Source: Alloalcanivorax xiamenensis (GTDB taxonomy: Bacteria; Pseudomonadota; Gammaproteobacteria; Pseudomonadales; Alcanivoracaceae). From it: a DNA stretch of 64,000 nt. Location: contig NZ_AQPF01000011.1 of NCBI RefSeq assembly GCF_009846745.1, positions 1 through 64,000 of the forward strand, in the 5' to 3' direction. The notes under the pieces are model-generated. The model saw only the letters and a list, made by a program, of their open reading frames with translations. It searched no databases and was not told the origin of the DNA. Positions 1 to 9,518 of the stretch are shown piece after piece (the first letter of the stretch is position 1; every line of letters begins with the position of its first letter). Made by a program: the position numbers and the translations under genes.

Positions 1-27
1 CGGCGTCCGGCGTCCGGCGTCCGACGG
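1..27. repeat. GGCGTCC heptamer repeat, window edge
   Basis: The first bases are tandem, slightly varied copies of a 7-bp unit (GGCGTCC/GGCGTCG). The same unit recurs around the guaB-guaA terminator and, more degenerate, between ispG and hisS. It lies just past the stop of the leftward regulator gene, so here too it occupies an intergenic position after a stop codon. The array may extend to the left of the window. Confidence 0.7.
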
Positions 28-29
28 CT

Positions 30-1985
30 CTAACTATCCCTTTGATTCGGCGGCGTCAGCCCGTGCTTGCGCATACGACGGTAGACGGTGGGACGGGATA
101 CGCCCAGTTCCCGGGCCACCGCGCTGATCATCCAGTGGTGGCGTTTCAGGATCGACAGCAGGCCGGCGCGTTGCGGGTCGCCATCGTCGTCATTCTCCGT
201 GGTGGCCGGCGTGGTGCCGGGGCCGATCACCTGGGCCAGACATTCTTCCGGCAGATCGTTCACCGTGATCTGTTCGCCATCACAAGTGGCCTCGGCGAAA
301 TTCAGGGCGTTCACCAATTGGCGGATATTGCCGGGCCACGGGCAGGCCAGCAACGCGCTCATGGCGTCCGCGCGTAACTGCAGCCGCGGTTGCCCGACGG
401 CGCGGGCCAGCTCACTCATCACCGACACGATCACATGCTGTTTATCCGCCCGCTCCCTGAGCGCCGGCAGCCTTAGCGTGGCGCCGTTGAGCCGGTAGTA
501 AAGATCCTCGCGAAAAGAGCCGTCGGCGATCAATCTGGCCGGATCCCGGTGCGTGGCGGCGATCACCCGGCAGTCCACCGATATCGGCCGTTCCGAGCCC
601 AGCGGCAGCACTTCCCCCTCCGCCAATACCCTTAGCAGCCGGGTCTGTAACGTCAATGGCATGTCGCCAATTTCGTCCAGAAACAGGGTGCCGCCGTGGG
701 CTTGCTGGATCAGGCCGCGCATGCCCTTGGCCCGGGCGCCAGTGAAGGTGCCGGGACTGTAGCCGAATAATTCGCTTTCGATCAGGGATTCAGGAATGGC
801 GGCGCAGTTCACCGCCACGAACGGTTTGTGCCGGCGCGGCCCGGCGTCATGAATGGCCCGTGCCAGCACTTCCTTGCCGGTGCCGGTTTCCCCCAGGATC
901 AACAGGCTCACGTCCCGTTGCCGCAGACGCTTGGCCAGCTTCAGAGTGCGGCGCATGGCGGGATCGTCGGCGGCAAGGCGGTCCAGTTCCGGCACCGGTT
1001 CTTCCGGCATCAGTGGCTGCGGCGCGGCCGGCCGGGTGGGGCGGCGTGGCTCGATCAGGCTGCCGAACAGGGTACTGCCCAGGGCCTGCACCCGGAAGGC
1101 ACGAACCTGATCCTCGCAGGCATAGGGAATCGACCAGATATCCCGAGCATCACAGTCAAACAGCTCCGGCAGGGTGACCTCGCCATCGTCCGTGCGGGTC
1201 CGGGCCAGCAACTGCCGGCCAACGCCGTTGGCGGCCAGCACCCGGCCATCACCGTCAAGCGCGAACAGATACTGGCCGTTGACCTGCACCAGCTCCCGCG
1301 AGGTGTCGCAGCGGAACACCGTATGGTTGCGGTAATGGCGCAGGAAGTAGGCGTCCTCGATCATGCGCGCGTACAGGCGGATCAAATGCAAGGCGAAGTT
1401 CTGGCTGTCCCGTGTCGGCGCGGAATCCAGAGCGGAGATATCCAGCACCGCCAGCAGACGTCCCTGAGGATCGGTGATCGGAGCCGAGGTGCAGGTGAGG
1501 CCGATGTGGGTGGCATCGAAATGGTCCTGGCGATGGCAGGTGAGCGCCTCGCCTTCGCGGATGCAGGTGCCCACGGCGCAGGTGCCGGCGTGGTGCTCGT
1601 TCCAGTCGGCGCCAAGATAGAGCCCGGCCTGGCGCAGCCTCTGGTCGTGCCGGCGGTCACCAAGGAACTGCACGGTAATGCCGCGCTGATCGGTGAGCAG
1701 CAGCACATAACCGAGCCGGGCGATCTGGCCGTACAACTGCTCGACCCCGGCCCGTGCCACATTGAGAAACTCGTCGGCGCTTTCCTGATGTTCCCGCAGG
1801 GTTTGATGGGTAACGATGCGGGCCGGCCGGGGCCGCGCCGGGTCCAGGCCGTATTCTTCGATACAGCGTTTCCAGGAGCGGGCGATCATGACGTCGCCGG
1901 GGGACACGGTGGGACGGTAACCGCCTCCCGCGTATCGCAGGATGTCGTCGATGTGGCGACGTTGTTGCGCGTGCAGGCTGCTCAT
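30..1985 (-). CDS. sigma-54-dependent activator, AcoR-like (GAF-AAA+-Fis HTH)
   Basis: A 651-residue enhancer-binding activator of sigma-54 RNA polymerase. An N-terminal GAF-type sensor (about residues 75-215) is followed by a linker and an AAA+ domain. Walker A GETGTGKE is near 365-372, Walker B LFLDE near 435-439, and the sigma-54 contact loop is GTFTGA at 412-417, a variant of the usual GAFTGA. The C-terminus (about 605-645) is a Fis-type helix-turn-helix. Length and layout match the acetoin-catabolism regulator AcoR family. It is divergent from the flavin monooxygenase/SDR operon, whose upstream region carries a -24/-12 promoter, so it very probably controls those genes. The inducer cannot be read from the sequence. 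Confidence 0.93.
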   Translation of the reverse strand: MSSLHAQQRRHIDDILRYAGGGYRPTVSPGDVMIARSWKRCIEEYGLDPARPRPARIVTHQTLREHQESADEFLNVARAGVEQLYGQIARLGYVLLLTDQRGITVQFLGDRRHDQRLRQAGLYLGADWNEHHAGTCAVGTCIREGEALTCHRQDHFDATHIGLTCTSAPITDPQGRLLAVLDISALDSAPTRDSQNFALHLIRLYARMIEDAYFLRHYRNHTVFRCDTSRELVQVNGQYLFALDGDGRVLAANGVGRQLLARTRTDDGEVTLPELFDCDARDIWSIPYACEDQVRAFRVQALGSTLFGSLIEPRRPTRPAAPQPLMPEEPVPELDRLAADDPAMRRTLKLAKRLRQRDVSLLILGETGTGKEVLARAIHDAGPRRHKPFVAVNCAAIPESLIESELFGYSPGTFTGARAKGMRGLIQQAHGGTLFLDEIGDMPLTLQTRLLRVLAEGEVLPLGSERPISVDCRVIAATHRDPARLIADGSFREDLYYRLNGATLRLPALRERADKQHVIVSVMSELARAVGQPRLQLRADAMSALLACPWPGNIRQLVNALNFAEATCDGEQITVNDLPEECLAQVIGPGTTPATTENDDDGDPQRAGLLSILKRHHWMISAVARELGVSRPTVYRRMRKHGLTPPNQRDS

Positions 1986-2103
1986 TCTCGGGCCTCCGCG
2001 GTGGATTGTTGTTCTGCTTTTTGCCTGGGATTCAGACTAGCTCCGCGCTCCCGGCGGCTCCATCCGACTTGAGTACTAAATACACCCCGGGAGCTTTACA
2101 CCT

Positions 2104-2130
2104 GTAACGACGGGCGTTGCGCGCCGTTAC
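2104..2130. promoter_or_regulatory. candidate upstream activator site (palindrome)
   Basis: An imperfect inverted repeat: GTAACGACGGGCG faces GCGCGCCGTTAC with a short centre. It lies about 100-130 bp upstream of the sigma-54 promoter, the usual distance for an enhancer bound by an AcoR-type activator. Assignment to the divergent regulator is inference from position. Confidence 0.55.
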
Positions 2131-2230
2131 GTTTGTGATGGCGTCAGGCCTCCGTTCAAGGACCGCTGCCCGAGGCAAAATTCTTATTTAAATCAAGGCC
2201 CTGAAACCGATTAACGGCCCATGGGGAAGA

Positions 2231-2247
2231 TTGGCACGGCTCCTGCT
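2231..2247 (+). promoter_or_regulatory. sigma-54 (-24/-12) promoter
   Basis: TTGGCACGGCTCCTGCT contains the diagnostic GG (2233-2234) and GC (2245-2246) separated by exactly 10 nt, with TGGCAC matching the -24 consensus fully. It lies about 90 bp before the monooxygenase start and faces it. The divergent gene encodes a sigma-54 activator, which supports the call. Confidence 0.85.
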
Positions 2248-2335
2248 CTTGTCCCCGCATCCGTGCCGGCGTTCGCATCGACCGCGACGCCGGTGATGGA
2301 ACACAAACAACAACAACGCATGCGAGGAGCACATC

Positions 2336-4135
2336 ATGAGCACGACAAATACGCCGAACCGTCAAGTGGAACACTGGCTTGGTGAATGGGAGCGGACGCT
2401 GAGCGGTGATGATCCCGTCGCCGCCGCCGGGCTGTTCGAACAGAACGGTTACTGGCGCGATCTGGTTTCCTTCACCTGGAATATCAAAACCGTGGAGGGA
2501 CACGCCGCGCTGCGCGACATGATCGGCGCCACCATCGCCAACACCCGGCCTTCCGACTGGTGCCTGGCCGGCGATGCCCGTGAGGAGAACGGTGTGGTGG
2601 AGGCCTGGATCACATTCCAGACCGCGGTGGGACGAGGCCATGGCCACTTGCGTCTGCGTGACGGCAAGGCCTGGACTCTGCTGACCACGCTAAAGGAACT
2701 GCGGGACTATCCGGAGCAACGTAACGCCCTGCGGCCCAAAGGTGCGCGTCACGGCGTGTTCAAGAACCGTAAAAGCTGGCTGGAGGAGCGCCGCGAGGAG
2801 GAAGCGGAGCTGGGTTACAGCCGTCAGCCTTATTGTGTGATTATCGGCGGCGGCCAGGGCGGTATCGGTCTGGCGGCGCGCCTGCGGCAATTGAATGTCC
2901 CCACCATCGTGGTGGAAAAGAACCCGCGCCCTGGCGATTCCTGGCGCAACCGCTACAAATCCCTGTGTCTGCACGATCCGGTCTGGTATGACCACATGCC
3001 GTACCTGCCGTTTCCCGATCACTGGCCGGTGTTTTCGCCCAAGGACAAAATCGGCGACTGGCTGGAGATGTACACCCGGATCATGGAGATCAACTACTGG
3101 GGGTCCACTGAATGCACCGGTGCCCGTTATGACGAACAGGCCGGTGAATGGGTGGTGGACGTGAATCGCGATGGTGAGCGCGTCACCTTGCGGCCACGAC
3201 AGCTGGTGCTGGCCACCGGTATGTCCGGTATGCCGAACGTGCCGGAAATTCCGGGCATGGAAGACTTCCAGGGTGAGCAGCATCACTCCAGCAAGCACCC
3301 GGGTGGCGAAGCCTATGCCGGCAAGAAATGCGTGGTGCTGGGTGCCAACAACTCGGCCCATGATATCTGCGCGGCACTGTGGGAGCATGGCGCCGACGTC
3401 ACCATGGTACAGCGTTCCTCCACCCACGTGATCAAATCGGAAACGTTGATGGATCTGGTATTGGGGCCGCTGTATTCCGAGGAAGCGGTGAACAACGGTA
3501 TCACCACGGAAATGGCGGACATGACCTTCGCTTCCATTCCCTACAAGGTGATGCCTCAGTTTCACGTCCCGGTGTATGAGCAGGTGGCGGAAAAGGACGC
3601 GGATTTCTACCGCCGCCTGCGCGAGGCCGGTTTCATGCTGGACTTCGGCGATGACGGTTCCGGCCTGTTCATGAAATACCTGCGCCGTGGTTCCGGCTAC
3701 TACATTGATGTAGGCGCCTGCGAACTGGTGGCCAACGGCGATATCAAGTTGAAAAGCGGTGTCGGTATCGAACGTATCAACGCGCATTCGGTGACGCTGA
3801 CCGACGGTTCCGAGCTGCCGGCGGATCTGATCGTCTACGCCACCGGCTACGGTTCCATGAACGGCTGGGCGGCGCGCATTATTTCCCAGGACGTGGCGGA
3901 CAAAGTGGGTAAGTGCTGGGGCATGGGCTCGGACACCACCAAGGACCCGGGGCCCTGGGAAGGCGAACTGCGCAATATGTGGAAGCCCACCCGGCAGCCG
4001 TCGCTCTGGTTCCATGGCGGCAATCTGCACCAGTCCCGATTCTACTCCCAGTTCCTGGCGCTGCAGTTGAAAGCGCGGATGGAAGGTCTGGACACGCCGG
4101 TGTATGGGCAGCAGGAAGTGCATCATCTGGCTTGA
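2336..4135 (+). CDS. NAD(P)/FAD-dependent flavin monooxygenase with SnoaL-like N-terminus
   Basis: A 599-residue class B-type flavin monooxygenase. The first ~130 residues look like a SnoaL/NTF2-like domain. The FAD Rossmann motif GGGQGGIG starts at residue 171, and a second dinucleotide motif (VVLGANNSAHD) lies near residue 335-350. FQGEQHHSS resembles the FxGxxxH fingerprint of flavin/Baeyer-Villiger monooxygenases, without the usual following W. The ribosome site GAGGAG precedes ATG by 6 nt. It is the first gene after the sigma-54 promoter and is followed 76 bp later by an SDR, consistent with oxidation of an alcohol or ketone substrate. The substrate is unknown. Confidence 0.85.
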   Translation: MSTTNTPNRQVEHWLGEWERTLSGDDPVAAAGLFEQNGYWRDLVSFTWNIKTVEGHAALRDMIGATIANTRPSDWCLAGDAREENGVVEAWITFQTAVGRGHGHLRLRDGKAWTLLTTLKELRDYPEQRNALRPKGARHGVFKNRKSWLEERREEEAELGYSRQPYCVIIGGGQGGIGLAARLRQLNVPTIVVEKNPRPGDSWRNRYKSLCLHDPVWYDHMPYLPFPDHWPVFSPKDKIGDWLEMYTRIMEINYWGSTECTGARYDEQAGEWVVDVNRDGERVTLRPRQLVLATGMSGMPNVPEIPGMEDFQGEQHHSSKHPGGEAYAGKKCVVLGANNSAHDICAALWEHGADVTMVQRSSTHVIKSETLMDLVLGPLYSEEAVNNGITTEMADMTFASIPYKVMPQFHVPVYEQVAEKDADFYRRLREAGFMLDFGDDGSGLFMKYLRRGSGYYIDVGACELVANGDIKLKSGVGIERINAHSVTLTDGSELPADLIVYATGYGSMNGWAARIISQDVADKVGKCWGMGSDTTKDPGPWEGELRNMWKPTRQPSLWFHGGNLHQSRFYSQFLALQLKARMEGLDTPVYGQQEVHHLA

Positions 4136-4211
4136 TTGATGTGCGTCAGCAGCGGGCGGGCCGGTCCCGCCTATGCTGAATCCCGGGATTCATTGAACAG
4201 GAACAGCGATC

Positions 4212-4988
4212 ATGGAACTGAAAGGAAAAGTGGCTCTGGTCACCGGCGGTGGCCGGGGTATCGGACAGGGGATTGCCCTGGCGTTGGCCGGAGCCGGAGC
4301 GGATGTGGCGGTGGCGGATCTGGATCTGGCCATCGCCGAGGAAACCGCCGCCAAGGTAGAGGCCACGGGGCGGCGTAGCCTGGCGATCTCCGTCAACGTG
4401 GCGCAGCCGGATTCGGTGCGTGCCATGGTGGAAAAGGTGGAGGCGGAGCTGGGCGACCTGGATATCGCCGTCAATAACGCCGGTATTATCAGTATTCAGT
4501 CCATCGAGGAACTCACCGCCGAGGACTTCGACCGTATCATGGCGGTGAACGCCAAGGGGGTTTTCCTCTGCACCCAGGCCGCGGTGCGGGTGATGCGGCC
4601 GCGACGCTGGGGGCGCATCATCAACGTGGCCTCCATCGCCGGCAAGATCGGCTTCCCGGATCTGTCCCATTACACCGCGTCCAAATTCGCGGTGATCGGA
4701 TTCACCAACGCGGTGGCCAAGGAAGTGGCTTTGGACGGCATCACCGTGAATGCGTTGTGCCCGGGTATCGTCGGTACCGGCATGTGGCGTGGCGAGGACG
4801 GCCTGGCCGGGCGCTGGCGTGAAGAAGGGGAAAGCGAAGAGGCATCCTGGGCCCGCCACCAGAAAACGCTGTTGCCCCAGGGCGTGGCGCAAACCCCGGA
4901 AGACATGGGGCAACTGGCGGTGTACCTGGCCTGCGCCGAACACGTCACCGGCCAGGCCATCGCCGTGGATGGGGGCTGCACGCTCTAG
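4212..4988 (+). CDS. SDR family NAD(P)-dependent oxidoreductase
   Basis: A 258-residue classical short-chain dehydrogenase/reductase. It has the cofactor motif TGGGRGIG near residues 11-18, NNAG near 92, the catalytic Ser in NVASIAG, and the YxxxK pair in HYTASKFA. The length is typical. It lies downstream of the flavin monooxygenase on the same strand and probably shares the sigma-54 promoter. It resembles acetoin/butanediol and 3-hydroxyacyl dehydrogenases, but the family is too broad to fix a substrate. AGGAA upstream serves as ribosome site. Confidence 0.87.
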   Translation: MELKGKVALVTGGGRGIGQGIALALAGAGADVAVADLDLAIAEETAAKVEATGRRSLAISVNVAQPDSVRAMVEKVEAELGDLDIAVNNAGIISIQSIEELTAEDFDRIMAVNAKGVFLCTQAAVRVMRPRRWGRIINVASIAGKIGFPDLSHYTASKFAVIGFTNAVAKEVALDGITVNALCPGIVGTGMWRGEDGLAGRWREEGESEEASWARHQKTLLPQGVAQTPEDMGQLAVYLACAEHVTGQAIAVDGGCTL

Positions 4989-5069
4989 TTTTTTGTTAGC
5001 GGGACATCGCGGTCCATGGGCCGCTGTTGCCCCCATTCGCAGATGCGCCTACACGTAACACGCCGAGGC

Positions 5070-5150
5070 GCCGATTCGCGAGCAAGCTCGCTTCCCACAG
5101 CGGCTTCGTTGCTTCCACCGTGGGAAGCTGGCTCGCCAGCGAATACGGTG
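5070..5150. repeat. REP-like inverted repeat pair (divergent copy)
   Basis: Two inverted units, CGATTCGCGAGCAAGCTCGC with CTTCCCAC on the left and GTGGGAAG with CTGGCTCGCCAGCGAA on the right, sit between the converging SDR and carboxylase genes. The units are related to two near-perfect copies at 35,142-35,218 and 43,172-43,247. They resemble Pseudomonas-type REP sequences (GTGGGAGC...GCGAA). Confidence 0.75.
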
Positions 5151-5196
5151 TGAATTCTTATGCCCAGCGCCAACCGGCTGGGCACAGTCGATCCGA

Positions 5197-8100
5197 TTAG
5201 CCCAGCACCATGATGGCCTGACCGGCATTGATCTGCTGGCCCTCCTGACGGGCGATACGCAGCACCTTGCCGTGCTCCGGCGCGGTCACCTCGATCTCCA
5301 TTTTCATCGATTCCAGAATCGCCACCACCTGGCCGGCTTCCACGCTGTCGCCCTCGGCGACGTTGAGCTGCCAGATGTTGCCGGCGGTGGGGGATTCCAC
5401 CGGAATGCCTTCCGGCAGGCCATTGCCGTCATCGCCGTCCAGATGCTGCTGCGACTCGAAATGAATCTGGCCGCTTTCCACCCAGCGTTGCAGTTCCTCG
5501 TCGAAAGCCTGGTTGCGTTGCTCGGTGAAGGTACCGATGCTGTCTTCATTACGCCGCAGAAAGTCCTGATAAGCGTTGAGGCTGAAGGTGGTTTCTTCCA
5601 CCTTGAGCGGGTAGTCGCCTTTGGGAAAGTCCCGGCGGATTTGTTGCAGTTCGTCGGCGCTGACTTCGTAGAAACGAATCTGATCGAAGAACCGTAGCAG
5701 CCAGGGTTTGGTGAAGGCCTCGGTGGTGCGATAGCGATTCCACATTTGCAGAGTGCGGCCGACGAATTGATAGCCACCCGGCCCCTCCATGCCATACACA
5801 CATAAATAGGAACCGCCGATGCCGACGGAATTTTCCGCGGTCCAGGTGCGTGCCGGATTGTATTTGGTGGTCACCAGACGGTGACGGGGATCGTAAGGTG
5901 TGGCCACCGGGGCGCCCAGGTACACATCGCCCAACCCCATCACCACATAACTGGCCTCGAACAGAATCCGCTTGACCTCGTCGATGCTGTCCAGGCCATT
6001 GATGCGGCGGATGAATTCGATGTTGCTCGGGCACCAGGGCGCGTCCTTGCGCACCGATTGCATGTATTTCCGGATCGCCAGCCGGCAGGCCTCGTCGTCC
6101 CAGCTCAGTGGCAGGTGAACGATACGTGACGGCACTTGCAAATCATCCTGTTGCTGCAAGGACAGTTCTGCTTCCTTCAATAGCGTTAACAGGGTGTTGC
6201 GCGGCAGCTGCCGTGGATCGAAATGAATCTGCAGGGAACGAATGCCGGGAGTCAGCTCCAGCACGCCGTCAATCCGCTGCTGCTCCAGCCACCGCATCAG
6301 GGCGTGAGCCCGGAAACGCAGGCGCAAATCCAGTTCCAGTGGACCGTATTCCACCAGCACATAACGGTCACCGGCGGCTCGGTAGACTACCTCCACACCG
6401 GCTTCCTCCTCCGGCAGGCGGTCCAGTACCGGGGTGATCACAGGGGCGGACTTCACCACCAGTTCGGGTGCGTTCAGGTGTTGCAGACAGCGGTCCTGTT
6501 CTTCACACAGACGGTCGGCGTCTTCCAGGGAGACCGGTTGAAAGCGGACTTTATCCCCGGCTTTCAGTTGTCCCAGTTTCCACAGGTCGGCTTTGATCAC
6601 CGTGGCGGGACAGACAAAGCCACCGAGCGACGGACCATCCGGGCCCAGAATCACCGGCATATCGCCGGTGAAATCAATGGTACCCACCGCATAGGCGTTA
6701 TCGTGGATGTTGGAAGGGTGCATGCCGGCCTCGCCGCCGTCGCTGCGGGCCCATTCCGGTTTCGGCCCCACCAGTCGTATGCCGGTGCGGCTGGAGTTGT
6801 AATGGACCTGCCAATCGCTGCTGAAGAAGGTGGCGACGTCGTTGTCGGTGAAGAAGTCCGGTGCGCCATGGGGACCGTAGATGACTCGCAATGTCCAGGT
6901 ATCGCGCAGCTTCGGCTTCAGCGCGGGTGGCACCTCGATGGCTTGCGGGACCGCGCCGTGCGGGCTCAGATGCAACACATCGCCGGTGCGCAGAGCACGG
7001 CCGCCGTGGCCGCCAAACTGACCCAGCGTAAAAGTGCTGCGTGAGCCCAGGTAGGGTTCGCATTGAATGCCGCCAGCCACGGCCAGGTAAGCGCGGGCAC
7101 CGGTGCCGTTGACCTTGCCCAGCTTCAGCGTCTGGCCGGCGATCACCGTCACCGCCTGGTAGCGGGGCACGGACTCGCCGTCGAGCGTGGCGCCCATATC
7201 CGCGCCGGTCAGCGCGATCCGGGTGTCGCGGTTGAAGCGCAGGGTCGGGCCATTGAGCGTGCATTCCAGGCCGGCCGCATTCTCGTCGTTGCCCAGCAAC
7301 CGGTTACCGAGGCGGAAACTGAGGCTGTCGAACGGGCCGGACGGCGGCACGCCCACCGGCCAGTAGCCGCCGCGCCCGGGATAATCCTGGACGGTGGTCA
7401 GGGTACCGCCGGCAAGGACATCCAGGGTATCGGGTTGGTAGCGGAAGTCGTTCAGATAGCGAGTGGTCATGCGGCCTTGCCGGAACGCCGGGTCGGCGAG
7501 GATCGCCAGCACATACTCGCGGTTGGTTTCGATGCCTTCCACCAGAGTGTCGCCGAGCGCTTGCTCCAGGGCAGCCAGAGCGCGCTCGCGATCATCCTCG
7601 TGAACGATGACCTTGGCCAGCATCGGGTCGTACAGTGGGGATACGGTCAGTCCCGCTTCGATCCAATGGTCCAGCCGCAGCCGTTGGCCGTCCGCTTCAG
7701 GAAAACGCACGGTGGTCAGCAGACCAGCACTGGGCTGGAAATCCTTGTTCGGATCCTCCGCATAGAGACGCACCTGGATCGAATGACCGCGCGGCGTGAG
7801 ATCGCTGGTCAGGTGTTCCAGCGGCGGCAGTTCGCCGGCGGCCAGCCGCACCATCCAGGACACCAGGTCGACACCGTAAACCTGCTCGGTGACGCCGTGC
7901 TCCACCTGCAGACGGGTATTCACCTCCAGGAAGTAAAAGCGGTTGGTATCCTGGTCGAGAATGAATTCCACGGTCCCGGCGTTGCGGTAATGCACCGCCG
8001 CCATCAGACGCCGTGCGGTGTCGTGCAAAGTGCGCCGAACCGCTTCGGGAAGATTGGGCGCCGGGGTTTCCTCCACCACTTTTTGATGGCGGCGCTGGGC

Positions 8101-8787
8101 GGAGCAGTCACGCTCGCCGAGCGTCACCGCGTGGCCTTTTCCATCGCCGAACACCTGCACTTCGATGTGGCGGGCGCGCTCAATGTATTTTTCCAGGAAC
8201 ACGCCGTCGTTGGAGAAGTTGTTGGCGCTGAGCCGGCGTACCGTGTCCCAGGCTTTGCGCAGCGATTCGGCATCGTGGCAAATCTGCATGCCGATACCAC
8301 CGCCGCCGGCCGTGCTTTTCAACATCACCGGATAGCCGATGCCGGTGGCGGCGGCCAGCGCCTGTTCCGGATCGGTCAGCAGACCGGTGCCCGGCAGCAG
8401 CGGCACCTGATTGTCTTCCGCCAGCTGGCGGGCGGTGTGTTTGAGGCCGAAGTCCCGCATCTGTTCCGGGGTGGGGCCGATAAAGGCGATGCCTTGGGCT
8501 TCGCAACGCTCGACGAAATCCGGGTTCTCACTGAGAAAACCATAGCCGGGATGCACCGCGTCCACCTGACGCTCGGCCATCAATGCCAGTAGTTTGTCCT
8601 GGTCCAGATAGGTACTGGCGGCGCTGCCTTCCCCCAGATAATACGCTTCGTCGGCCAGGCTCACGTGGCGGGAATCGGCGTCCGCGTCGGCGTAGACCGC
8701 GACGCTGGTGACGCCCAGGGTTTTCAGGGTACGGATGATTCGGGTGGCGATGGCGCCACGGTTGGCGATCAGTACCTTCTTGAACAT
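5197..8787 (-). CDS. biotin-dependent urea/guanidine carboxylase
   Basis: A 1196-residue multidomain enzyme from ATG at 8787. An upstream in-frame extension to 8919 would overlap the preceding gene and lacks family similarity. The N-terminus MFKKVLIANRGAIATRI begins a biotin carboxylase domain. KipI/KipA-type (allophanate hydrolase subunit-like) carboxyltransferase domains follow in the middle. The C-terminal biotinyl domain carries the attachment Lys in ESMKMEIE. It ATP-dependently carboxylates urea or guanidine. The guanidine-I riboswitch and the paired DUF1989 proteins upstream point to guanidine as the physiological substrate. It is the last gene of the leftward operon; no allophanate hydrolase follows. 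Confidence 0.9.
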   Translation of the reverse strand: MFKKVLIANRGAIATRIIRTLKTLGVTSVAVYADADADSRHVSLADEAYYLGEGSAASTYLDQDKLLALMAERQVDAVHPGYGFLSENPDFVERCEAQGIAFIGPTPEQMRDFGLKHTARQLAEDNQVPLLPGTGLLTDPEQALAAATGIGYPVMLKSTAGGGGIGMQICHDAESLRKAWDTVRRLSANNFSNDGVFLEKYIERARHIEVQVFGDGKGHAVTLGERDCSAQRRHQKVVEETPAPNLPEAVRRTLHDTARRLMAAVHYRNAGTVEFILDQDTNRFYFLEVNTRLQVEHGVTEQVYGVDLVSWMVRLAAGELPPLEHLTSDLTPRGHSIQVRLYAEDPNKDFQPSAGLLTTVRFPEADGQRLRLDHWIEAGLTVSPLYDPMLAKVIVHEDDRERALAALEQALGDTLVEGIETNREYVLAILADPAFRQGRMTTRYLNDFRYQPDTLDVLAGGTLTTVQDYPGRGGYWPVGVPPSGPFDSLSFRLGNRLLGNDENAAGLECTLNGPTLRFNRDTRIALTGADMGATLDGESVPRYQAVTVIAGQTLKLGKVNGTGARAYLAVAGGIQCEPYLGSRSTFTLGQFGGHGGRALRTGDVLHLSPHGAVPQAIEVPPALKPKLRDTWTLRVIYGPHGAPDFFTDNDVATFFSSDWQVHYNSSRTGIRLVGPKPEWARSDGGEAGMHPSNIHDNAYAVGTIDFTGDMPVILGPDGPSLGGFVCPATVIKADLWKLGQLKAGDKVRFQPVSLEDADRLCEEQDRCLQHLNAPELVVKSAPVITPVLDRLPEEEAGVEVVYRAAGDRYVLVEYGPLELDLRLRFRAHALMRWLEQQRIDGVLELTPGIRSLQIHFDPRQLPRNTLLTLLKEAELSLQQQDDLQVPSRIVHLPLSWDDEACRLAIRKYMQSVRKDAPWCPSNIEFIRRINGLDSIDEVKRILFEASYVVMGLGDVYLGAPVATPYDPRHRLVTTKYNPARTWTAENSVGIGGSYLCVYGMEGPGGYQFVGRTLQMWNRYRTTEAFTKPWLLRFFDQIRFYEVSADELQQIRRDFPKGDYPLKVEETTFSLNAYQDFLRRNEDSIGTFTEQRNQAFDEELQRWVESGQIHFESQQHLDGDDGNGLPEGIPVESPTAGNIWQLNVAEGDSVEAGQVVAILESMKMEIEVTAPEHGKVLRIARQEGQQINAGQAIMVLG

Positions 8788-8870
8788 GATGTCGGCTCTG
8801 CGGCGATGGCGGGTCGTCCCGCCGTAAGCGTCCGGCTTCCGGGGTCGTCCCCGGCGCCTTATTCCGATAG

Positions 8871-9509
8871 TCAGTGCCAGATCAGTACTTCGATGGGCGT
8901 GGGGTTGTAGCCGTTGCACGGGTTATTGAGCTGAGGGCAGTTGGAAATCAGCACGGTGATGTCCATCAATGCCTTCATTTCCACGTACTTGCCTGGCGCG
9001 GAAATGCCATCGGCGAAGGTCAGCCCGCCGTCGGCGGTTACTGGTACGTTCATGAAAAAATTGATGTTGTGGGTGATGTCGCGCTTACTCAGTCCGTATT
9101 CCTCATTTTCGTTAACGGCCCGCATCCAGCTGTCCCGGCAGGCGTGCATGCAGCGTTTTTCCAGCGCGTAACGCACGGTGTTGCTTTCCGTGGCGCAGGC
9201 GCCGCCGAGGGTATCGTGGCGGCCGCAGGTGTCAGCGGTGATTTCCAGCATCGGCCGGTTGCGGTTGGAACGCAGCACGGTGCCGGCGGTGAGGAAGACG
9301 TTGCCCTGTTCGCGGAGGGTGTCCATGGCGCTGTAGCGCTCGGCGGTGTCCTTGGCATTGAAAAACAGCGTGTCCGCCGCCTGGTTGCCTTCCAGATCGA
9401 GGATGCGCAGGGTCTCGCCTTCCTTCAGCACTTTAAGAAAGTAATCGCCGGCGGGGACGGTGTCGCGGAAATGAGCATCGGCGGGCTTCAACTGACTTTC
9501 CCGAATCAT
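8871..9509 (-). CDS. DUF1989 protein, urea carboxylase-associated 1 (carboxyguanidine deiminase subunit)
   Basis: A 212-residue DUF1989-family protein (UAAP1 type). Family members partner with a second DUF1989 protein to form carboxyguanidine deiminase, which releases ammonia from carboxyguanidine to give allophanate. Conserved His/Cys-rich segments (CGRHDTLGGAC, CMHAC, NINFFMNV) are visible. The gene lies between the second DUF1989 gene (9 bp gap) and the carboxylase, as in known guanidine-utilisation clusters. Assignment of the deiminase role rests on family knowledge and context. Confidence 0.85.
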   Translation of the reverse strand: MIRESQLKPADAHFRDTVPAGDYFLKVLKEGETLRILDLEGNQAADTLFFNAKDTAERYSAMDTLREQGNVFLTAGTVLRSNRNRPMLEITADTCGRHDTLGGACATESNTVRYALEKRCMHACRDSWMRAVNENEEYGLSKRDITHNINFFMNVPVTADGGLTFADGISAPGKYVEMKALMDITVLISNCPQLNNPCNGYNPTPIEVLIWH

Positions 9510-9518
9510 GATGGTCTC

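Noticed and set aside
828..2072. Long plus-strand open frame opposite the AcoR-like gene
   Set aside because: Shadow of the regulator: high-GC codon bias keeps the antisense frame open; no family motifs.
7063..8592. 509-codon plus-strand frame within the carboxylase
   Set aside because: Antisense shadow of the biotin carboxylase domain; lacks motifs and ribosome site.
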